Source: Lachnospiraceae bacterium
GTDB taxonomy: Bacteria > Bacillota > Clostridia > Lachnospirales > Lachnospiraceae
Reading direction: 5' to 3'
NCBI GenBank assembly: GCA_900771195.1
Contig: CAAGMZ010000018.1
Coordinates: forward strand, 1-64,000
Length of the DNA: 64,000 nt
Notes under the pieces: model-generated
Told to the model about the DNA's origin: nothing
The model's database searches: none
The model's input: the letters and a program-made list of their open reading frames with translations, nothing else
Shown: positions 51,668 through 60,415 of the stretch, piece by piece
Numbering within the stretch: position 1 is the first letter of the stretch
Layout of the letters: every line of letters begins with the position of its first letter
Program-made: the position numbers and the translations under genes

Positions 51668-52858
51668 TCAAAGAGTATAGATTGCACCCTTTAATCTGTC
51701 AAGTGCCGTGACAAGCAATTCTCTCGTACATGCAACATTGATACGTTCAAAGCCCTCGCCGCATTTTCCGAATACAGCTCCCGCATCAAGCCACAGTCCG
51801 GCCCTGTTAACTATCAGGTTCTCAAGCTTATTTTCCGTTAGTCCGAGCTTTCTGAAATCAAGCCATACAAGATATGTTCCTTCCGGTTCAATCATTCTTA
51901 TCTGCGGAAGCTCTTTTGCGATATAGTCCCCAAGGTACGCTATATTTCCTTCAATATATTTTAACATACTCTCATACCACTCGCTGCCATTTTTGTATGC
52001 TGCCTCACATGCCACTATTCCCATGGTGTTGGGCTGACTGTATCCTGCTGCGGCAACCTGATGCCTGAATCTCCTTCGGAGAGTCTGATTCTTTATAAAT
52101 ATATTGGATATCTGCAGTCCTGCGATGTTGAATGTCTTGCTTGGCGCAGTACACACAATGCTTATATCAGCCAATTTCCCGTTAAGTCCTGCAAATACAT
52201 GGTGCTTATTTTCCCCATATACAAAATCAGAGTGAATCTCATCACTTACCACAATGCAGTTATTGCGCAGGCAGATATCACCAAGCCTTACCAGCTCTTC
52301 CTCTGTCCACACACGTCCCACCGGATTGTGCGGACTGCACAGAATGTAAAGCCTCACATTGTACTCCTTTATTTTGGCTTCAACATCATCAAAATCAAAG
52401 AAATATTTACCTTTATCCTCATCAAGGACAAGATTGCTGCTTATGATTTTTCTGTCGTTGTCCCTTATGACTTCACTAAAAGGATAATATACCGGCTGAT
52501 TTATCATCACATAATCCCCCGGCTCCGTAAAAGCCCTTACCGCCGCCGCCAGCGCAAATACCACCCCGGGTGTCTCTATGAGCCATTCCCTCTCAACATG
52601 CCAGCCATGCCGGCTCTGCATCCACCCGCTCACGGCTTCAAAATAGCTTTCCCGTCCCTCCGTATATCCGAAAATTCCGTGTTCCGCTCTCTCCTTAAGC
52701 GCATCAATCACATATGATGATGTCATAAAATCCATGTCTGCAACCCAGAATGGAAGCACATTCTCGGGCTTCCCCCGCCTTACGGCAAAATCATACTTAA
52801 GGCAGTCCGTATTTTTCCTCTCTATGTGTCTGTCAAAATCAATGTTTTTCTCTGACAT
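51668..52858 (-). CDS. PatB/MalY-type PLP C-S lyase
   Basis: The 396-residue fold-type I PLP enzyme starts with LPFWVADMDFMTSSYVI, characteristic of the MalY/PatB group. CSPHNPVGRVW near 168, SDEIHSDFVY and the Schiff-base lysine in TAPSKTFNIAGL near 235 are intact. Members cleave cystathionine or cysteine to release sulfide, ammonia and pyruvate. It starts nine bases after the trans-sulfuration gene. Confidence 0.93.
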   Translation of the reverse strand: MSEKNIDFDRHIERKNTDCLKYDFAVRRGKPENVLPFWVADMDFMTSSYVIDALKERAEHGIFGYTEGRESYFEAVSGWMQSRHGWHVEREWLIETPGVVFALAAAVRAFTEPGDYVMINQPVYYPFSEVIRDNDRKIISSNLVLDEDKGKYFFDFDDVEAKIKEYNVRLYILCSPHNPVGRVWTEEELVRLGDICLRNNCIVVSDEIHSDFVYGENKHHVFAGLNGKLADISIVCTAPSKTFNIAGLQISNIFIKNQTLRRRFRHQVAAAGYSQPNTMGIVACEAAYKNGSEWYESMLKYIEGNIAYLGDYIAKELPQIRMIEPEGTYLVWLDFRKLGLTENKLENLIVNRAGLWLDAGAVFGKCGEGFERINVACTRELLVTALDRLKGAIYTL

Positions 52859-52867
52859 GTTGTTCTC

Positions 52868-54013
52868 CTATCTGAAAGCATTTTCAAGGTCACTAATCAA
52901 ATCTCCCGAATCCTCAATTCCCACTGAAATCCTCAGAACTCTGTCATTTATCCCATTCTTTTCAAGGACATCCTTAGGCACATCGGCATGAGTCTGCGTA
53001 ACCGGATATGTAATCAATGTCTCAACTCCTCCAAGGCTTTCGGCAAAACGGATAAGCTTCACGCTTTTTAACACTTTAAGTGCCAGAGCTTTACTGTCCA
53101 GCTCCAGTGTTATCATGCTTCCAAAGCCGGATGCCTGTTTCCTGCATATTTCATATCCCGGATTGTCCGGTATCCCCGGATAATACACCTTTAATACATG
53201 ACTGTTATTCTTAAGCCAGCTTACAAGCTCAAAGGCATTGCTCTGTGACTTTTCCATTCTAAGCGGCAGAGTCTTTACGCCCCGTAATATCAGCCACGAA
53301 TCAAGCGGGGCAAGTCCGGAACCCACCGTCTTTATTATGAATCTCAGCTTTTCAGCTATTTCTGTCCTCGATGTAACAAGAAATCCTGCAATGGTATCGT
53401 TATGCCCGCCTATAAACTTTGTTCCGCTATGTATGACAACGTCCGCTCCAAGCTTTAGGGGATTCTGAAAGTAGGGTGACATAAAAGTATTATCCACTAT
53501 GAGAAGAAGACCAAAACTGTGCGCCAGTTCAGCCATTGCTTTTATGTCTGTAACATTCATCATTGGATTGGTCGGTGTTTCAAAATATATAGCCTTTGTA
53601 TTCTCTTTTATATAATCCCCGGGATTTTCTTTGTTAAAATCAATATGACTGAATTCAATGCCATTCTTTTCATTGATGTTGTCGAAAAGTCGAATCGTAC
53701 CGCCATACAAATCCTGATCCGTGATAATATGGTCGCCGGGTCCAAAAATTTCCATAAGAGCGGTAACAGCTGCCATTCCGCTTGAAAAAGCCACTGCATC
53801 ACATCCTCCTTCCAATGAGGCAATCACATTTTCCAACTGCGCTCTTGTGGGATTCTGCAGCCTGCTGTAATCAAAGCCTGTGCTCTTTCCAACCTCAGGG
53901 TGTGCAAATGTTGCTGTCTGGTATATAGGGAAACTGATTGCTCCGCTCTTATCGCAATCCACCCTGCTGCCATCCCCGTACAGACATCGTGTAGCTATTT
54001 TATATTCATTCAT
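52868..54013 (-). CDS. trans-sulfuration PLP enzyme (cystathionine gamma-synthase/lyase family)
   Basis: The 381-residue Cys/Met-metabolism PLP enzyme has FDYSRLQNPTR near 50, SSGMAAVTALME near 85, VDNTFMSPYFQNPL near 180 and the PLP lysine in HSGTKFIGGHND near 205. Whether it acts as MetB, MetC, methionine gamma-lyase or cysteine desulfhydrase cannot be decided by eye. ATG 54013 with GGAGGAACATAAG upstream is chosen. It follows the M20 gene by 20 bases. Confidence 0.93.
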   Translation of the reverse strand: MNEYKIATRCLYGDGSRVDCDKSGAISFPIYQTATFAHPEVGKSTGFDYSRLQNPTRAQLENVIASLEGGCDAVAFSSGMAAVTALMEIFGPGDHIITDQDLYGGTIRLFDNINEKNGIEFSHIDFNKENPGDYIKENTKAIYFETPTNPMMNVTDIKAMAELAHSFGLLLIVDNTFMSPYFQNPLKLGADVVIHSGTKFIGGHNDTIAGFLVTSRTEIAEKLRFIIKTVGSGLAPLDSWLILRGVKTLPLRMEKSQSNAFELVSWLKNNSHVLKVYYPGIPDNPGYEICRKQASGFGSMITLELDSKALALKVLKSVKLIRFAESLGGVETLITYPVTQTHADVPKDVLEKNGINDRVLRISVGIEDSGDLISDLENAFR

Positions 54014-54033
54014 CTTATGTTCCTCCATAATCG

Positions 54034-55176
54034 TTATTTTACGCTCTGTATATACCCGGTTATGAGTGCTGCAAAATACTCTGCCGTTGGTCTGATTACT
54101 CCGTAGTCCGCCTTGAATTCCGGGTTATGGAGAGGTGCTCCCTTTCCCGTTCCAACCCATATCATCAGCCCTCTGTATTTTTCCTGTATAAAAGCAAAAT
54201 CCTCGCCCACCATGGTCTCGTAACCATCTACCGGCTTCAGCCCTGATTTCATGGCTTCATCCCACGCATATTCGGCAAGCCCCGTATCATTGTTTGTGGC
54301 AGGCGGTCCCTGACGCCATTCTATGTCTGCCTTAACGCCATATGCAGCTGCCGTATTTTCTACAACCTCATACATGCGTTTAACGACTTTACCTCTGACC
54401 TCTCTTCCCATTGTCCTTACTGTTCCTTCCAGGAACACCGTGTCCGGTATTACATTCCAGCTTTTACCGCCTTCTATATGCGTTACGCTGACAACTGCTT
54501 TATCGTAAGGACTTATACTTCGGCTTACGATGCTCTGAATTGATGTCACAATTGCGGAAGCAGCAACTATCGGGTCTATGCCGTTCTGGGGCATCGCAGC
54601 ATGTGTTCCCATACCATTTATCTTAATCCTGAAAATATCTACGGATGACGTTATCGCTCCTGCCTTTATTCCTAATTCTCCTGCCAAAAGCAGTGGACTC
54701 GAATGAAGTGAAAACACTGCCTTTGCATCTCCCAGCGCGTCAGCTTCAAGTACCTCCTTTGCTCCGAAGCCGCTTTCCTCTGCCGGCTGAAACAATATTC
54801 TTACATTCCCGGCAAGCCTTTCCCTGTTATGATTAAGCAGCCTTGCTGTCTCAATTGCCACACTTGTGTGTATGTCATGCCCACAGGCATGCATGACTCC
54901 TTTATTCTGTGACATGTATGTAAGTCCTGTCTGTTCTTCAACAGGCAGAGCATCGATATCCGCACGCATCGCCACTGTTATACTGCTATCCTGTACACTG
55001 TCTCCGTTAATCTCAACCACCAGACCGGTCTTAAATGGCATATCAAGGACCTTTATACCTTCCTTTAACATAATGTCCTTAATGTATGCAGTAGTATTCT
55101 CCTCCCTGTATGACAACTCCGGATGACTGTGAAGGTATTTAAAGATTTCCTCTATTTCTCCTGTAGCATAGTTCAT
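54034..55176 (-). CDS. M20 family amidohydrolase
   Basis: The 380-residue metallo-amidohydrolase has RADIDALPVEE near 70, the metal motif HACGHDIHT near 97, LFQPAEESGFGA near 130 and a dimerisation domain with GTHAAMPQNGIDP near 185. Members release amino acids from N-acyl or cysteine conjugates. It is first in the operon with two sulfur amino acid enzymes, suggesting salvage of N-acyl-cysteine or similar conjugates. A near-perfect promoter and an inverted repeat lie upstream. Confidence 0.93.
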   Translation of the reverse strand: MNYATGEIEEIFKYLHSHPELSYREENTTAYIKDIMLKEGIKVLDMPFKTGLVVEINGDSVQDSSITVAMRADIDALPVEEQTGLTYMSQNKGVMHACGHDIHTSVAIETARLLNHNRERLAGNVRILFQPAEESGFGAKEVLEADALGDAKAVFSLHSSPLLLAGELGIKAGAITSSVDIFRIKINGMGTHAAMPQNGIDPIVAASAIVTSIQSIVSRSISPYDKAVVSVTHIEGGKSWNVIPDTVFLEGTVRTMGREVRGKVVKRMYEVVENTAAAYGVKADIEWRQGPPATNNDTGLAEYAWDEAMKSGLKPVDGYETMVGEDFAFIQEKYRGLMIWVGTGKGAPLHNPEFKADYGVIRPTAEYFAALITGYIQSVK

Positions 55177-55196
55177 ATTTCTTCACCTCGGAAATA

Positions 55197-55221
55197 TATT
55201 CCTACTATTTCTCTCGGAATA
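55197..55221. promoter_or_regulatory. inverted repeat in leader of sulfur operon
   Basis: TATTCC and GGAATA are separated by 13 bases and start 15 bases after the -10 of the M20 promoter. The site could bind a sulfur-sensing regulator such as a CymR-type protein; the match to a CymR box is not convincing by eye. Confidence 0.4.
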
Positions 55222-55235
55222 ATATACTTGTATGA

Positions 55236-55264
55236 ATTATAGTAGTAAAAAAACACAATGTCAA
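55236..55264 (-). promoter_or_regulatory. consensus promoter for sulfur operon
   Basis: TTGACA, 17 bp, TATAAT on the minus strand: both hexamers match the sigma-A consensus fully. Such a strong promoter implies repression under some condition. Confidence 0.8.
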
Positions 55265-55282
55265 CCTTTATTTTTAAATATA

Positions 55283-55322
55283 AAAAAGCTGCTCCGGGCA
55301 TTTCTGTCCGAAACAGCTTTTT
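55283..55322 (-). terminator. terminator after GH130 gene
   Basis: AAAAAGCTG and CAGCTTTTT enclose an inner TTCGGAC/CCGGAG-like pairing, with a T-run on the minus strand. It ends the mannoside operon. Confidence 0.85.
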
Positions 55323-55345
55323 AAAACAGCATGGTAAAAAGCAAA

Positions 55346-56527
55346 TTATTTTTCTACATTCTTAAGAAGCTCCAGGTTCCTGTCGATGAGTTCGCATCTC
55401 TGCTTTACGCAGTCTACAGACCTTCCCGGATCCTTAGGAGTATTAAATACATAATCAATAAGCTTATCAATCGTAGTTGTAGCTACATGCAGTCTAGTAT
55501 CAGATGATGCATAATAAATGAATACCTCGCCATTCTCATTGGCAATAGCTCCGTTGGTGAATACAACATTGCTTACATCTCCTACGCGCTCCTTGCCTCT
55601 GGGGCCGATAAGAAGACCTGAAGGCTCTGCAATAACTTTTGAAGGATCATTGAGGTCCGTTGCAAATGCATAAATTACATATCTGAGACCTGCGGCTGTA
55701 TTTCTTACGCCGTGAGCAATATGAATCCATCCTCTGTCAGTCTTGATAGGTGTAGCTCCGGCACCATTCTTAGCCTCTGTTATCGTGTGATACTTGCGAA
55801 GGCTTGTCATCTTCTCCTCGTCGATAACTGCATGTGTTATATCATCGCAAAGGCCAAAGCCGATTCCGCTTCCGCTTCCGGTATCGATGAAATCATCCAT
55901 AGGTCTTGTATAAAATGCATACTTTCCGTTTACAAATTCAGGATGAAGTACAACATTCCTCTGCTGAGGGGATCTGAGTGTGACAAGGTTGGGAAGACGC
56001 TCCCATGTCTTAAGATCCTTTGTACGCACAATTCCGGCTGCAGCAACAGCTGCTGAAAGGTCATTTACTGATGTATCCTTACTCTCTGAGCAGAATGTGC
56101 CGTAAATGTAGCCATCCTCATGCTTCGTGAGACGCATATCGTAAACATTGGTCTCTTCCGGACAAATATCGTCAAGAAGAATGGGATGATCCCAGAAACG
56201 GAAATTATCTACACCATTGTCGCTCTCTGCAACTCCAAAAAATGACTTTCTGTCATTGCCCTCAATTCTGGCAATAAGATAATATTTGCCATTAAGCTCA
56301 ATAGCTCCTGAATTCATTACCGCATTGATACCGAGGCGCTCCATAAAATAAGGATTAGTCTCCTCGTTAAGATCATAACGCCATGTGAGCGGTATATGCT
56401 CTCTGGTAAGAACGGGATATTCATATCTGTCAAATACTCCGTTGTAGAAAGAACTCTTGTTGTTCTTTCTTGAAAGCAGCTTATCCTGCTTTGCCTTTTC
56501 CACATAGTACCTGCTGTGAATTTTCAT
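55346..56527 (-). CDS. GH130 4-O-beta-mannosyl-glucose phosphorylase
   Basis: The 393-residue GH130 enzyme has VFDRYEYPVLTREHIPLTW, WRYDLNEETNPYFMERLG, VYDMRLTKHEDGYIYG with the catalytic Asp near 130, RNVVLHPEFV near 195 and YYASSDTRLHVATTTID near the end. These match the GH130_1 group that converts mannosyl-beta-1,4-glucose and phosphate to mannose-1-phosphate and glucose. AGGAGGATTAA precedes the ATG. It follows the sugar ABC permeases, fitting intracellular use of imported mannooligosaccharides. Exact specificity (GH130_1 against GH130_2) is my recall of family features. Confidence 0.9.
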   Translation of the reverse strand: MKIHSRYYVEKAKQDKLLSRKNNKSSFYNGVFDRYEYPVLTREHIPLTWRYDLNEETNPYFMERLGINAVMNSGAIELNGKYYLIARIEGNDRKSFFGVAESDNGVDNFRFWDHPILLDDICPEETNVYDMRLTKHEDGYIYGTFCSESKDTSVNDLSAAVAAAGIVRTKDLKTWERLPNLVTLRSPQQRNVVLHPEFVNGKYAFYTRPMDDFIDTGSGSGIGFGLCDDITHAVIDEEKMTSLRKYHTITEAKNGAGATPIKTDRGWIHIAHGVRNTAAGLRYVIYAFATDLNDPSKVIAEPSGLLIGPRGKERVGDVSNVVFTNGAIANENGEVFIYYASSDTRLHVATTTIDKLIDYVFNTPKDPGRSVDCVKQRCELIDRNLELLKNVEK

Positions 56528-56556
56528 TTAATCCTCCTAAACTATATACATATATA

Positions 56557-56626
56557 TGCGGTCACTCTGATACCGGGCCTGTGTTGCCCTGCTTCCGGGG
56601 CAATGACATCCGGTATCATGACCGCA
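56557..56626. other. long compound hairpin before the GH130 gene
   Basis: TGCGGTCA with GATACCGG pairs with CCGGTATC and GACCGCA, with an inner TTGCCC/GGGGCAA stem. No T-run follows on the minus strand, so it is more likely an mRNA processing or stability element than a terminator. It sits between the second permease gene and the phosphorylase gene. Confidence 0.65.
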
Positions 56627-56666
56627 TAAATTATACCATGATAAAATTAATAATCAAGTAAAATAA

Positions 56667-57560
56667 TTAACCCTTGACAGCACCTGCTGCAACACCCTGA
56701 TATATCTGCTTCTGACAGAGAATGAAGATAATCAGTGCAGGAATAAGTGAAATAATTACCGCTGCGCATATCAGGTTGTACTTACTACCCATCGGGCCTA
56801 CAAATTTATACAACGCTGTTGATACCGTACAGAATTTGGTCTTATCCTGAAGATAAAGGTTAGCATTGTAGTACTCGTTGTAGGTATTGGTTCCCTTAAG
56901 GATTATACATGTTACGATTGCGGGCTTAAGCACGGGAAGCAATATCTTACGGTAAATCGTAAAATACGAGGCTCCGTCGATAATTGCCGATTCATCCAGC
57001 GATACTGAAATATTCTCAAAGAACTGAATAAACAGATAAATCGATATTACGTCCGTACCCATCATCATGATGATATAACCATAAAGTGTATTGATAAAGT
57101 GAAGATTATCCATAATCTTATACACTGCAACCTGCATGGCGATACCGGGGATAAGTGCTGCAAATGTGAAAAGTCCTCTTATGAAGCCGTTTCCCTTAAA
57201 TTTAAATCTGTCAAGAACATAAGCAAGCATTGTACCTACCAGCACTGAGCCCAGCACAACAAATACAAGTACTATAGCTGAGTTTCTGAAAGCTGAGAGC
57301 ATCTTGGCATTAACGAATACCTTCTTAAAGTTCTGGAAATTAAGCCAGCTTTCAGGCATTACCATTACGCTGGTGCTCTGATACTCTGCATCGGTCTTAA
57401 ATGCCGTAACCACGCACGAAACAATAGGTACTACAGCACAAAGTGAAAAGAATACAAGTGAAAAATACTTGATAACAATCCATATTACTTCGCCGACTGT
57501 ATAATGCTTTTTTCTCTTTTTTATTACAATTCCACTGTTATTCTTAATATTTTTGCTCAT
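56667..57560 (-). CDS. carbohydrate ABC transporter permease (MalG type)
   Basis: The 297-residue protein has six membrane helices. The EAA loop SLDESAIIDGASYFTIYRKILLPVLKPA in two parts near 195-220 contacts the ATPase, and the protein ends in QIYQGVAAGAVKG, typical of MalG-like permeases. It starts five bases after the other permease gene; ATG 57560 has AAAGGAG ten bases upstream. The cognate ATPase gene is not in this locus, so a shared MsmK-like ATPase is likely. Confidence 0.95.
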   Translation of the reverse strand: MSKNIKNNSGIVIKKRKKHYTVGEVIWIVIKYFSLVFFSLCAVVPIVSCVVTAFKTDAEYQSTSVMVMPESWLNFQNFKKVFVNAKMLSAFRNSAIVLVFVVLGSVLVGTMLAYVLDRFKFKGNGFIRGLFTFAALIPGIAMQVAVYKIMDNLHFINTLYGYIIMMMGTDVISIYLFIQFFENISVSLDESAIIDGASYFTIYRKILLPVLKPAIVTCIILKGTNTYNEYYNANLYLQDKTKFCTVSTALYKFVGPMGSKYNLICAAVIISLIPALIIFILCQKQIYQGVAAGAVKG

Positions 57561-57565
57561 CCAAA

Positions 57566-58567
57566 TCACGCTCCTTTGACTGCTGCAAGTCTCTGCATCT
57601 TCTTATGCTTTTTCTTGGCTGCCTGACTCTCATCATCAACCTCAGCATTTCTGAACGCATACTTGAATACCAACTTCTGAATCAGCGTTACGATTAAAAT
57701 CAGCACCAGCAAAAATACTGCCATTGCAGAAGCGAGACCAACCTTAGGGTTAGAGCCCGTATGAGCAAGATTGTGCATTGTGATGAAATATGTGCTGGTT
57801 CCGTTAGCACCGCCTGTTACAACGAAAGGTGCATCAAAAGCGCTAAGTGAACCGCTGACTGCAAGTATTACATTAAGTGTTACTATAGTCTTGATACTCG
57901 GTAAAATAATATATCTGAACTGCTGGAATCTGTTAGCTCCATCTATAGTCGCTGCCTCATAAAGTGATGTATCAACCGACATGATTGCTCCCAGGAACAG
58001 TATCATATTCTGTCCAAGATAACGCCATACTGATGTGGATGTGAGCGTCCAGTTATTGATGCTCTTATCACGTAACCACCAGGGGAGTTTATCCATATTG
58101 AATCCAAACCAGCTGAGTATTGTATCGAATACATATCCTCTTGTGAAAAAGAATTTGAAAATAAATCCGATTGCAATACCATTGATAAGGTAAGGGAAGA
58201 AAATACATCCCTTAAACAGATTTCCGCATTTAACTTTCATGCTTAAAATTGTTGCCAGATAAAGCGCAAGTGCTATCTGTATAACTGCACCGGCCAGATA
58301 ATATAAACTCAGCTTAAGAGTTGAAATAATATCTGGTCTGGTAAAGATAGCCTTGTAATTCTCAAGGCCGATAAAAGTTCTGGTTCCTATATAACCCATA
58401 TCATAAAAACTGTACCCTATCATAGCTCCAAACGGAAGATAGGTAAAAACAAAAAGCAACAGGAGCGGAAGTAATGAAAATGTTACTATCACTATGCCGC
58501 GCTGTGTTTTTCGGCTGCGAACCCATTCTTTGAAGGTTTTTTTGCTTTTTGTGGTTGTCTTTTCCAT
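57566..58567 (-). CDS. carbohydrate ABC transporter permease (MalF type)
   Basis: The 333-residue protein has a basic N-terminus, six membrane helices and the EAA loop SLYEAATIDGANRFQQFRYIILP split near 205-228. It pairs with the MalG-type permease encoded next. FVVTGGANGTSTYFITMHN in the last third is typical of oligosaccharide permeases. A partial terminator upstream separates it from the binding-protein gene. The substrate is inferred to be a beta-mannoside from the GH130 neighbour. Confidence 0.95.
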   Translation of the reverse strand: MEKTTTKSKKTFKEWVRSRKTQRGIVIVTFSLLPLLLLFVFTYLPFGAMIGYSFYDMGYIGTRTFIGLENYKAIFTRPDIISTLKLSLYYLAGAVIQIALALYLATILSMKVKCGNLFKGCIFFPYLINGIAIGFIFKFFFTRGYVFDTILSWFGFNMDKLPWWLRDKSINNWTLTSTSVWRYLGQNMILFLGAIMSVDTSLYEAATIDGANRFQQFRYIILPSIKTIVTLNVILAVSGSLSAFDAPFVVTGGANGTSTYFITMHNLAHTGSNPKVGLASAMAVFLLVLILIVTLIQKLVFKYAFRNAEVDDESQAAKKKHKKMQRLAAVKGA

Positions 58568-58611
58568 GCTGTTTCCTCCAACTAAAAAACTCTAATTTAC
58601 AAGGACTTTGC

Positions 58612-58644
58612 TTAAAAATGGCGAGGGATATGAACCCCTCGCCA
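58612..58644 (-). terminator. attenuating terminator between binding protein and permeases
   Basis: TGGCGAGGG and CCCTCGCCA form a 9-bp stem followed by ATTTTTAAG on the minus strand. Partial termination here would give more binding-protein mRNA than permease mRNA, a common arrangement. Confidence 0.75.
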
Positions 58645-58680
58645 CATCAATGAAGAAATCCAATACGAATAACTTATGAA

Positions 58681-60159
58681 TTATTTCTGCTCGATGTTGA
58701 GTTTCTTCTGAGCGTCAGACCACTTTGTATTCCACTCAGCCATGATATCGTCAAAGCTCTCGCCAGCTGCTGCTGCTTCGATTATCTTCTGAACTTTCTC
58801 GTTACCTGAGTTAACAATGTTAAGCTCTGTCTCTTTGTTGAGGTCTGAGAGATAGCTCTCCTCTCCCTGAAGAGCTGACTCATCGGGAACGAATGTAAGC
58901 TTAAGCTCACCAAACTCCTTGTATGTATCAGGATACTGAGCGTCAGCCTTAGTTGTTATAGGAAGTCCACCTTCGTTGTATGAGAATCCAGACTCATCTG
59001 TCATCCACTTAACGAAAATCTCAGCTGCTTTCTGCTTATCCTCTGAAGAGTTCTTGTTGATACCGAACTTGTAGTCAGGTGAAGCAGGTGCGCAGAACTC
59101 GCCATTAACAGAGATAGGGAAAGGCATATATCCGATATCCTGACCATTGTCACCAGCTGCTACCATCTGAGTGAATGACCATGAACCAAGAACCATGCAT
59201 CCGATTTCTCCTCTGTTAAGCATTCCCTTACTGCCTTCCCAGTCGGTTGTTGTGTAATCTTCTTCTGTAAGACCCTTCTGAACTGCATCATAGAGAATCT
59301 TGTAAACATTGTAAGCGCCTGTTCCGTCACCGGGATCAGCGAAAGGCTCAGCTGTATGAACGAGTGTCTGGTTCATATACTTTGAATCGCCTGTTGCAAC
59401 ATATCCAATGTAATCATCCCATGCGCCCATTGTCCAGCCGGCTGCATAGTTGGTATAAAGCGGTATGCAATCAGGATTGGTATCTTTAATCTTCTGAAGG
59501 TTAGCAAGGAACTCTTCAGGAGTCTTAGCATAATCTGTGATTCCTGCCTCTGAGAATACTCTCTTGTTGTATACAACACCTCTTGTAGCTGCTGTGCAAG
59601 GAATACCATATACCTGGCCTTCCCAAGCTGCATCACTTACATAGTTAGCTGCCTTTGAAACTGAATCAAGATCACCATATGATACGAAATACTGTGAGTA
59701 ATCCTTCTTGTTGATTGAAGGGATCATAAGAAGATCGGGAGCATCTGAACCTGAAAGTCTGAGCTGAGCATCCTCGTTGTAGTTAGTGCTTGATGAAACT
59801 TTAACGGTGATGTTAGGATATACCTTATTGAACTCTGCGATATAACCCTTCCAGTCCATAACGCCGCTGTACTCTTCTCCACTTGCCTCAGTATCCATAT
59901 CGGTTCTGTTGGTGAAGAATGAAATCTCTGCTGTGAGATCCTTCTCTGTCTCTCCAAGTACGATTGAAGCATAATCAAGAGGAGCCTTTGTTACGTCTCC
60001 GCTTGCGGACGGTGCTGTTGTCTCACCATCAGCCTTTGTCTCAGCCGGTTTTGAAGAGTTGCTGCTACTGCTGCTACTGCTGCTACTGCTTCCGCATGCT
60101 GCAAGTGACAATGCACAAGCTGCTGCAAGACCAGTTGCAATAACCTTTTTCAATTTCAT
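58681..60159 (-). CDS. sugar ABC transporter substrate-binding lipoprotein
   Basis: The 492-residue precursor has a signal peptide with lipobox SLAAC near 22, then a polyserine linker encoded by a 9-bp microsatellite-like repeat, and an extracellular family 1 binding fold (ISFFTNRTDMDTEASG; DAPDLLMIPSINKKDY; YGIPCTAATRGVVYNKRVF). The second half carries WSFTQMVAAGDNGQDIGYMP-like lobes. AAGGAGGATTTAACA precedes the ATG. It is first in the mannoside operon and divergent from the AraC gene. The substrate, a beta-mannooligosaccharide, is inferred. Confidence 0.95.
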   Translation of the reverse strand: MKLKKVIATGLAAACALSLAACGSSSSSSSSSSNSSKPAETKADGETTAPSASGDVTKAPLDYASIVLGETEKDLTAEISFFTNRTDMDTEASGEEYSGVMDWKGYIAEFNKVYPNITVKVSSSTNYNEDAQLRLSGSDAPDLLMIPSINKKDYSQYFVSYGDLDSVSKAANYVSDAAWEGQVYGIPCTAATRGVVYNKRVFSEAGITDYAKTPEEFLANLQKIKDTNPDCIPLYTNYAAGWTMGAWDDYIGYVATGDSKYMNQTLVHTAEPFADPGDGTGAYNVYKILYDAVQKGLTEEDYTTTDWEGSKGMLNRGEIGCMVLGSWSFTQMVAAGDNGQDIGYMPFPISVNGEFCAPASPDYKFGINKNSSEDKQKAAEIFVKWMTDESGFSYNEGGLPITTKADAQYPDTYKEFGELKLTFVPDESALQGEESYLSDLNKETELNIVNSGNEKVQKIIEAAAAGESFDDIMAEWNTKWSDAQKKLNIEQK

Positions 60160-60183
60160 TGTTAAATCCTCCTTATATGATTT

Positions 60184-60316
60184 GTTTACCAAAAAAGGTT
60201 TTTTAGTTTACTGGATTATTATACATCTTGTTCAAATTTTATCATCACTTGTTATTGATATTTATCATATTTTCTTGATTTTTTGGGCATTTTTGTTTTT
60301 TGGGTGTATTTACCAA
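60184..60316. promoter_or_regulatory. divergent control region with TTTACC motifs
   Basis: The minus-strand -10 TATAAT (60223-60218) lacks a good -35 at 17 bp, as expected for an activator-dependent promoter. GTTTACC at 60184, GTTTACT at 60206 and ATTTACC at 60308 recur on the plus strand and may be half sites for the AraC protein encoded at 60416. Confidence 0.4.
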
Positions 60317-60415
60317 GATGTTTTTTTGTGCATTTTATCTATATTATTAACGGATATATCAAGTTAAAATTAAATTGTAGCATTTTTAAGTTTATTATTT
60401 TTTGTGAGGTTATAT

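Noticed and set aside
55177..55235. SAM or T-box riboswitch before the sulfur operon
   Set aside because: The leader is too short and shows neither an S-box core nor a T-box sequence.
60058..60092. Trinucleotide or 9-bp microsatellite as a phase-variation tract
   Set aside because: It encodes the polyserine linker after the lipobox of the binding protein and changes by multiples of three, so it cannot switch the frame.
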